Source: an uncultured Coriobacteriaceae bacterium
GTDB taxonomy: Bacteria > Actinomycetota > Coriobacteriia > Coriobacteriales > UMGS124
Assembly (NCBI GenBank): GCA_902783515.1
Contig: CACZRK010000108.1
Coordinates: 1-5,746 of the forward strand
Length of the DNA: 5,746 bases
Direction of reading: 5' to 3'
The notes below the pieces were generated by a model that saw only the letters and a list, made by a program, of their open reading frames with translations, was not told the origin of the DNA and searched no databases. The first letter of the stretch is position 1; every line of letters begins with the position of its first letter. Made by a program: the position numbers and the translations under genes. Below are positions 1-3,768 of the stretch, piece by piece.

Positions 1-42
1 ATTTGTAGGTGGCGGTGTTCGTGCCGGCGTCGGATCGCGACT

Positions 43-88
43 TCCCTGGGGGTGGGGCCCGGTCGCCCGGGCCCCTGGAGAGGGAGGC
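43..88. repeat. Hairpin repeat unit 1
   Basis: TCCCT (43-47) pairs with AGGGA (81-85). The inner stem 54-62/67-75 is perfect over 9 bp around a 4-base loop at 63-66. The flanks (GGTG before the stem, GGAGAGGGAGGC at its 3' side) recur in unit 2. Confidence 0.75.
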
Positions 89-134
89 AAATCCTGCGGC
101 GGAAGACCCGCTCGTGGTACGACTCCCGCGCCCG

Positions 135-182
135 TCCCTGGAGGTGGGACCCCGGTTGCCCGGGGTCCCGGGAGAGGGAGGC
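135..182. repeat. Hairpin repeat unit 2
   Basis: TCCCT (135-139) pairs with AGGGA (175-179). The inner stem 146-155/160-169 is perfect over 10 bp around a 4-base loop at 156-159. Most of the unit matches unit 1, and the differences inside the stem come as compensated pairs. Confidence 0.75.
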
Positions 183-216
183 GAGGAGAGGCGAAGCGGT
201 GATCTTGGCTTTCGTC

Positions 217-236
217 CGGCCTTTCGTGCGTGGCCG
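217..236. other. Small hairpin between leftward promoter and tandem hairpins
   Basis: CGGCC (217-221) and GGCCG (232-236) form a 5-bp stem with a 10-base loop. In a leftward transcript it would be the first stem after the start site. It is short and may be chance in GC-rich DNA. Confidence 0.25.
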
Positions 237-246
237 TTTGTTAACC

Positions 247-277
247 TTGGCTCACTTGCTTCGTTGATCAGTAGAAT
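247..277 (+). promoter_or_regulatory. Weak rightward promoter candidate sharing the same -10 region
   Basis: TAGAAT (272-277; 5 of 6 consensus) overlaps the leftward -10 on the opposite strand. The best -35, TTGGCT (247-252), is 19 bp away, longer than optimal. If used, it would give pth a leader of about 330 bases. A second weak option is TGGACT (341-346), 18 bp, GATAAC (365-370). Confidence 0.2.
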
Positions 278-300
278 ACCAGATGCGCGCTTTGTGTCAA
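273..300 (-). promoter_or_regulatory. Leftward sigma70-type promoter candidate
   Basis: On the minus strand a perfect -35 TTGACA (300-295) is followed after 16 bp by the -10 TATTCT (278-273; 4 of 6 consensus positions). Transcription would start near 266 and run left through the tandem hairpins toward a gene outside the window. The nearest rightward gene, pth, is not its target. Confidence 0.5.
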
Positions 301-339
301 CCGTGGCTTACATTTACCGCCAGGCTCGCGCCGCTCTCC

Positions 340-352
340 ATGGACTGTCCAT
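340..352. promoter_or_regulatory. 13-bp perfect palindrome, possible operator
   Basis: ATGGACTGTCCAT is perfectly symmetric about its central base at 346. It directly abuts the right arm of the inverted repeat at 353-370 and overlaps the weak -35 candidate at 341-346. A dimeric repressor site is plausible but unproven. Confidence 0.3.
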
Positions 353-370
353 AAGTAAGCCAAGGATAAC

Positions 371-615
371 AATAGTCGGATGCAACAGGGACCACGGCCG
401 TGCGGCGAGCCTGCCGCGCTGTCGGCTCGCATGGAGTCCCCGCGGCTTTTGAACCCGCCGTGCCCCGCCACCTCGCGCGGAGACGCGCGCCTCGCGTATG
501 CTGAGGCTTCGGAGAGACGCCGTCCGGAGCTGTGACGGCCGGCACCCGCCGCCGCGTCGCGTTGACGTCCGCGGTCGGCGCGCCATGCAACGCGAAGTGC
601 GAGGGAACGCCATCC
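371..615. other. Pth upstream region without a supported gene
   Basis: I see no open frame with a ribosome binding site and a recognisable product here. The frame of pth is open back to a GTG at 532, but the sequence before 616 has no family similarity that I can see, and GAGGGA at 601-606 favours a start at 616. The region is GC-rich and may simply be the pth 5' leader. Confidence 0.4.
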
Positions 616-1443
616 ATGAGCAGAGACTACGTCGCCCTGAAGGCCGCCCACAAGAAGAAGCGCCAGGCGCAGGCCACCGCCGCGGCCGCCACGGCCGTCT
701 CGACGGCATCGGCCGCCGACGCGCGCGACTCGGCCGCGTCGAGCCGCGGCTCGAGGGCGGCAGGCGCGGGCAAGGCGCGGGCGCAGCAAGGGGGGAGAGA
801 CGGCCGATCGTCGGTCGTCCCCATCGGCATGGTGGTCGGCCTTGGCAATCCGGGCGCGGAGTATGACGGCACGCGCCACAACATCGGCTTTGCGGTCGTC
901 GACGAGCTTGCGCGCCAGCTGGGCGTCACCTACTGGAAGACGCGCCCCGGCGCGCTCGTGGCGGAGGTCACCTGGCCACGCGTGTTCGGCGCGACGATGG
1001 TCGCTCCGAACGGCGCCGTCGACGCGTCCGCGACGAGCGGCCCCGCCACCGTCGTGCTCGTGAAGCCGCAGTCGTACATGAACGTGTCGGGTGGGCCGGT
1101 CGCGCATCTGGCCAGCGAGTACCACGTCCCGCCGGAGGGCATCCTTGTCGCGCACGACGACCTGGAGGTTGACGCAGGCAGGATCCGCGTGCGCATGGGC
1201 GGCGGCCACGCCGGCCACAACGGCCTGCGGTCCATCGGCGAGAAGCTGGGCACCACCGACTACGGCAGGCTCCGCTGCGGCATCGGGCGCCCGCCGGGTC
1301 GCATGAAGCCGGCCGACTTCGTCCTGCGGCAGACGCGCGGCCGCGAGGCCGAGGAGCTGCGGCTCACGGTCGCGGACGCGGCGGCCGTCGCGCTTGAGGC
1401 GATCGAGCGGGGGATGGCCGCAGCCTGCGCGCGCTACGCCTAG
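616..1443 (+). CDS. pth: Peptidyl-tRNA hydrolase with N-terminal extension
   Basis: This cytoplasmic enzyme cleaves peptidyl-tRNA released from stalled ribosomes and recycles the tRNA. The family hallmarks are all present, numbered from the ATG at 616: GLGNPG (75-80, with the substrate-binding Asn78), TRHN (86-89, catalytic His88), MNVSG (155-159, Asn156), AHDDLE (179-184, catalytic Asp181) and GGGHAGHNGL (195-204, Asn202). The protein is 275 aa, against about 190 in typical Pth. The excess comes from about 71 N-terminal residues, basic near the start (HKKKRQ) and then Ala/Ser/Gly-rich, plus roughly 20 extra residues around 120-143 before the LVKPQSYMN strand. The start at 616 has GAGGGA nine bases upstream. 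The alternative ATG at 829 begins just at the conserved core but lacks a properly placed Shine-Dalgarno. GTG 532 would add 28 more residues. The function is certain; the exact start is not. Confidence 0.93.
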   Translation: MSRDYVALKAAHKKKRQAQATAAAATAVSTASAADARDSAASSRGSRAAGAGKARAQQGGRDGRSSVVPIGMVVGLGNPGAEYDGTRHNIGFAVVDELARQLGVTYWKTRPGALVAEVTWPRVFGATMVAPNGAVDASATSGPATVVLVKPQSYMNVSGGPVAHLASEYHVPPEGILVAHDDLEVDAGRIRVRMGGGHAGHNGLRSIGEKLGTTDYGRLRCGIGRPPGRMKPADFVLRQTRGREAEELRLTVADAAAVALEAIERGMAAACARYA

Positions 1444-1524
1444 GCGCGCCCACCGCATCCGGCGCCCGGCGCGCGTCGTCACGCGCTCGTCAGGCGCGTG
1501 GTGCGGGCGCTTGGTGCGCGCCTA
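1441..1524. other. Convergent intergenic region with inverted repeat across both stop codons
   Basis: Pth and the TorD-type gene converge with 78 bp between them. TAGGCGCGC (1441-1449) and GCGCGCCTA (1516-1524) are exact inverses, so each gene ends in the same TAG-GCGCGC. A second stem, GCGCGT/ACGCGC (1471-1476/1481-1486), has a 4-base loop. There is no T-run on either strand, so this is not a classical intrinsic terminator. It may slow or end transcription from both sides, or be chance in GC-rich DNA. Confidence 0.3.
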
Positions 1525-2430
1525 CCGCGCGCCGGTCGGGTCCATCGCGTCCAGATAGTCCTGGTCGCTCTCGATCACCTGGCGCAGCAGCTGCGCGACG
1601 CCGCGATAGAACGAGGTCGCCGCGCGCCGCTCCAGCCTGTCGCAGAAGGCAGGCACCCAGTACACGGAGTGGTCGGCGATGAAGTTGAACTGGTCGTTCA
1701 TGCAGGTCTGCGCCTCGTCGAGCGCGGAGAAGCCCTCGTCGGAGTCCTCGCGCACGCGCCCGCTCACGATGGAGTCCAGCGCGTCCGAGGCGCGCCCGCC
1801 CAGGTAGGCCATGAAGGAGAGCTCGGCGCAGATGTGGTCCACGGGCATGTTCGCCTCGGGGATGTAGCGGCTCTTCTTGCGGTCAAAGTCGTACGTCGCG
1901 TACGCCTCCTCGATCGAGTCGACGACGTCCTGGGCGTCCACGTACGGCGAGCGGACCTCGCCCGTCTCGCCGTCGACCTCATCGACCTCATCGACGTCAG
2001 CGCCACCGTCCTGCGCCACCGCGAAGCGCACGCTGCGCGACTCCAGCAGCGAGAGTTCGCCGTGGCCCTCGCCCACCACGTCGGAGGCGAAGATGGCTTG
2101 GTGATCGGCCCGCACGGCGCGGCATGCGTTGGAGACGTTGGCGTCGGTCTGGGGGTCGGAGTCCCCGCGCAGCGATGCGGCGAAGGCGTCCAGCTCGGTG
2201 TGGGTGCGCGGCGGGATGTCGCGCAGGCCGTCGATGAGCCCGAACGTGACCTCCTCGTCGGAGAGGGCGCGCGCAAGGAAGAGGTAGCGCGACGCGCGAC
2301 GGCGGACGTCCTGGGCGAGGAACGCGAGCTGCTCGTCAAGGTCGGCGTCCACGTCCTCCAGGCGATCGAGCCCGTTTGCCTGGCCGCTCACGTCGCTGAC
2401 GAGCTCGTCTGCCGTGCGTTCTTCGTCCAT
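1522..2430 (-). CDS. TorD/DmsD-family molybdoenzyme chaperone
   Basis: TorD-family proteins are cytoplasmic helical chaperones that bind apo molybdoenzymes of the DMSO reductase type, often through their Tat signal, before cofactor insertion and export. Visible marks are the N-terminal helix with RRRASRYLFLARALSDEE (43-60), the family signature MPVDHICAELSFMAYL (195-210) and a C-terminal half with WVPAFCDRLE (258-267) followed by SFYRGVAQLL (273-282) and an acidic D(Q)D pair near 289-291. At 302 aa it is longer than the usual 200-230. The extra length lies at about 88-170 and includes an acidic run, DVDEVDEVDG (145-154), encoded by a 9-bp repeat. An excellent AGGAGGT (2441-2435) lies four bases before the ATG. 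It is a lone gene here, with no reductase or iron-sulfur subunit beside it, so its client is unknown. Family assignment is confident; TorD versus DmsD or another subtype cannot be decided. Confidence 0.87.
   Translation of the reverse strand: MDEERTADELVSDVSGQANGLDRLEDVDADLDEQLAFLAQDVRRRASRYLFLARALSDEEVTFGLIDGLRDIPPRTHTELDAFAASLRGDSDPQTDANVSNACRAVRADHQAIFASDVVGEGHGELSLLESRSVRFAVAQDGGADVDEVDEVDGETGEVRSPYVDAQDVVDSIEEAYATYDFDRKKSRYIPEANMPVDHICAELSFMAYLGGRASDALDSIVSGRVREDSDEGFSALDEAQTCMNDQFNFIADHSVYWVPAFCDRLERRAATSFYRGVAQLLRQVIESDQDYLDAMDPTGAR
1973..1999. repeat. Three in-frame 9-bp tandem units inside the TorD-type gene
   Basis: TCGACCTCA occurs twice exactly (1973-1981, 1982-1990), followed by TCGACGTCA (1991-1999). 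The units are in frame and encode the repeated Asp-Glu-Val of the acidic insertion. They are likely to vary in copy number by slippage. Confidence 0.8.
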
Positions 2431-2515
2431 GATGACCTCCTGGTGTATGCGCCCTCACGAACCTGTCGAGCCGTCCGTGCCTCTGGACCCGCTCAGACCT
2501 CAGACATCCTGATCG

Positions 2516-2547
2516 AGGATACCGTACGGACGTGTGCGCGCTGTCAA
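2516..2547 (-). promoter_or_regulatory. Possible promoter of the TorD-type gene
   Basis: A perfect -35 TTGACA lies on the minus strand at 2547-2542. The candidate -10 boxes are badly spaced: TACGGT (2526-2521) after 15 bp or TATCCT (2521-2516) after 20 bp. An 8-bp palindrome, CCGTACGG (2522-2529), sits in between. It would give a leader of about 80 bases. Confidence 0.25.
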
Positions 2548-2945
2548 TGCGCCCGCCGCGTATCGGACCGCCACAATCCCGGAGGGACGGGGCGCCAGCG
2601 GCACCGTTCGGACGCGGTCTGGCCACGACGGGCAAGACGTGCTCCGAAAGTCCACATGGAGGGACCAGATGTGCCGTTTGGCTAATCTATTGTGTAGTTT
2701 TGTTATTCAGCATGAGTTCAGAAAATGGCGCATTAGTATCGATTTCCTACAGTGCTACAGGTATGGGCGGGACCGTGACGTCCGTTTGGAGCAGTGTGGT
2801 GGCATGCGTTGGCATGTCAATAAGTTGCTGATGAATAACTTTGTGCGTTCAAGATGCTTGCGAGCCATACGCGTGCTCACGCATACATGACGACGGGGCG
2901 CCTTGGACTATCGACGGCGTGACGAAAGACGCGGAGGGGGTGTCC
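2548..2945. other. Divergent intergenic region with AT-rich stretches
   Basis: Between the leftward chaperone promoter and the rightward sugar transferase I find no gene with a ribosome binding site. Positions 2671-2760 are about 60% A+T by my count, as are 2811-2860, in strong contrast to the genes on either side. The stretch carries rightward promoter candidates and probably a long leader. A direct repeat GGCATG occurs at 2801-2806 and 2811-2816. Confidence 0.45.
2678..2706 (+). promoter_or_regulatory. Rightward promoter candidate for the glycan locus
   Basis: TTGGCT (2678-2683), exactly 17 bp, then TGTTAT (2701-2706); each box matches consensus at 4 of 6. It lies at the start of the AT-rich stretch and would give the sugar transferase a leader of about 230 bases. 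A second option nearer the gene is TTGGCA (2809-2814, 5 of 6), but its -10 choices are poor: TGAATA after 17 bp or AATAAC after 19 bp. Confidence 0.3.
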
Positions 2946-3653
2946 ATGAGCGATGCGAAGTGCGCGTCTTGCGCGCAGGAGAAGGAGGGGCGCGTGCCGT
3001 CTGATGACGACGTCATGCGCGCTGCGAAGGCTCTCGCCAATGGTCGCCCCGCCTATCACTTTGTCAAGCGCCTGTTTGACATCGTCTTCAGCGCCGCGGT
3101 CCTCGTCGTGCTCTCGCCCGTCTGGGCGGCGGTGGCCGTTGCCGTGAAGGTTGACGACCCGTCCGGCCCCGTCCTCTTCACGCAGGAGCGCGTGGGGTAC
3201 AACGGCAGGCCGTTTCGGATGCTCAAGTTCCGCTCCATGTTCACGGACGCCGAGGAGCGCCAGGCAGACCTGGCGCGACTCAACGAGAAGTCCGGGCCCG
3301 TTTTCAAGATGCGTGACGACCCGCGCGTCACGAGGGTCGGCAAGCTGCTGCGCAAGACGTCGATCGATGAGGTGCCGCAGTTCGTGAACGTCCTGAAGGG
3401 CGACATGTCCGTCGTGGGGCCGCGTCCGGCGCTACCCAAGGAGGTCGCGACCTATGATGCGCACGAGCGCCTCCGGCTGCTCGTGAAGCCCGGCATGACG
3501 TGCTTCTGGCAGACGCGTCGCGACCGCGACGGCGTCTCCTTTGACGAGTGGGTCGACCTCGACCTGCTGTACATCGAGCGGTGCGGGGTGCTGACCGACG
3601 CGCGGCTGGTCCTGCGCACGGTCGGCGTCGTGTTCACGGCACAGGGGAACTGA
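2946..3653 (+). CDS. Priming sugar transferase (monotopic phosphoglycosyl transferase)
   Basis: This enzyme class moves a sugar phosphate from a nucleotide sugar to undecaprenyl phosphate at the inner face of the membrane, the first step of capsule or exopolysaccharide synthesis. The 235-aa protein has the compact form, without the extra membrane helices of WbaP/WcaJ types. Visible marks are FVKRLFDIVFS (39-49), a single hydrophobic segment (46-67) with the Ser57-Pro58 kink typical of the re-entrant helix, QERVG (80-84), KFRSM (94-98) followed by acidic residues where the catalytic Asp-Glu pair lies (D101, E103, E104), a KTSIDEVPQ(F)xNVLKGDMS-type block, VGPRPALP and KPGMTCFWQTRRDRDGVSFD. The 'TCFW' version differs from the common 'TGLWQ'. 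The ATG at 2946 has GGAGG eight bases upstream; the frame is open further back to 2841 but without family similarity. The N-terminal tail carries a CxxC (C6, C9) of unknown meaning. The sugar specificity cannot be read from sequence. Confidence 0.93.
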   Translation: MSDAKCASCAQEKEGRVPSDDDVMRAAKALANGRPAYHFVKRLFDIVFSAAVLVVLSPVWAAVAVAVKVDDPSGPVLFTQERVGYNGRPFRMLKFRSMFTDAEERQADLARLNEKSGPVFKMRDDPRVTRVGKLLRKTSIDEVPQFVNVLKGDMSVVGPRPALPKEVATYDAHERLRLLVKPGMTCFWQTRRDRDGVSFDEWVDLDLLYIERCGVLTDARLVLRTVGVVFTAQGN

Positions 3654-3654
3654 C

Positions 3655-3688
3655 GCGCCCGACCTCGCGTTGGCACGCCGTCGGGCGC
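3655..3688 (+). terminator. Stem-loop just after the sugar transferase
   Basis: GCGCCCGAC (3655-3663) pairs exactly with GTCGGGCGC (3680-3688), and GCGT/ACGC (3667-3670/3675-3678) extends the stem inside with loop TGGC. It starts one base after the stop codon. No T-run follows, so it may be a weak or factor-assisted terminator, or an mRNA 3' stabiliser that sets the ratio between the two glycan genes. Confidence 0.35.
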
Positions 3689-3754
3689 CTCCTCCGCTGC
3701 TACCATGGGGGCTCATCGGGCGAGGCTTGCCGGGTGTGGCGTGGCGGACGCGGC

Positions 3755-3760
3755 GGAGGG
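3755..3760 (+). promoter_or_regulatory. Ribosome binding site deciding the GTG start at 3769
   Basis: GGAGGG ends eight bases before the GTG at 3769. The nearby ATG at 3761 is in another frame and only one base from this site, so it is not the start. An in-frame GTG at 3736 has no comparable site. Confidence 0.6.
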
Positions 3761-3768
3761 ATGGGAAG

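Larger units (their letters stand above)
43..182 (-). ncRNA. Candidate structured RNA or leader: two tandem hairpins with GNRA loops
   Basis: Two hairpin units spaced 92 bp apart share one architecture. An outer TCCCT/AGGGA pairing is followed by a conserved internal loop and then a perfect GC-rich stem of 9 bp (54-62 with 67-75) or 10 bp (146-155 with 160-169), closed by a four-base loop. Read leftward, the loops are GCGA and GCAA, both GNRA tetraloops; read rightward they are TCGC and TTGC, which are no known stable class. Counting outward from the loop, the sixth pair changes G-C to C-G and the seventh G-C to A-T, so pairing is kept while sequence changes. A leftward promoter candidate (300 to 273) would transcribe both units. 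I do not recognise the family. It could be a riboswitch-like leader of a leftward gene outside the window, an independent small RNA, or a palindromic intergenic repeat. No transcript evidence is available from sequence alone. Confidence 0.4.
240..370. repeat. Imperfect 18-bp inverted repeat pair flanking a promoter region
   Basis: The 18 bases at 240-257 (GTTAACCTTGGCTCACTT) match the reverse complement of 353-370 at 16 of 18 positions. The arms are 95 bp apart. A partial third copy, TGGCTTAC, lies at 304-311 and is an exact inverse of 355-362. The arms bracket the leftward promoter candidate and sit in a stretch visibly richer in A+T than its surroundings. This suggests paired binding sites for a regulator, or the ends of a small decayed element. 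No transposase or target duplication is visible. Confidence 0.5.

Noticed and set aside
114..139. T-box-like pieces, GTGGTAC (114-120) followed by CGTCCCT (133-139)
   Set aside because: The AGGG that should precede the TGG bulge is missing, there is no Stem I or specifier loop upstream, and the next gene is pth rather than an aminoacyl-tRNA synthetase or amino-acid gene.
43..182. Guanidine-II (mini-ykkC) riboswitch, suggested by two tandem hairpins
   Set aside because: That class needs ACGR loops; here the loops are GCGA/GCAA on one strand and TCGC/TTGC on the other.
9..452. Plus-strand open frame of 147 codons across the hairpin repeats
   Set aside because: It lacks a ribosome binding site and recognisable similarity, and crosses RNA-like palindromes and promoter boxes.
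268..1482. Long minus-strand open frame (about 404 codons) opposite pth
   Set aside because: It is antisense to a gene with every Pth signature. The translation is Arg/Ala/Gly-rich without domain features, as expected for a shadow frame in GC-rich DNA.
1498..2685. Long plus-strand open frame (about 395 codons) opposite the TorD-type gene
   Set aside because: The minus strand carries the TorD signature and a perfect Shine-Dalgarno. The plus frame has neither and runs through the intergenic promoter region.
2712..2831. Possible 39-residue peptide starting MSSENGALV and ending in Cys
   Set aside because: There is no Shine-Dalgarno before the ATG, no partner maturation gene in the window, and it lies in an AT-rich promoter stretch.
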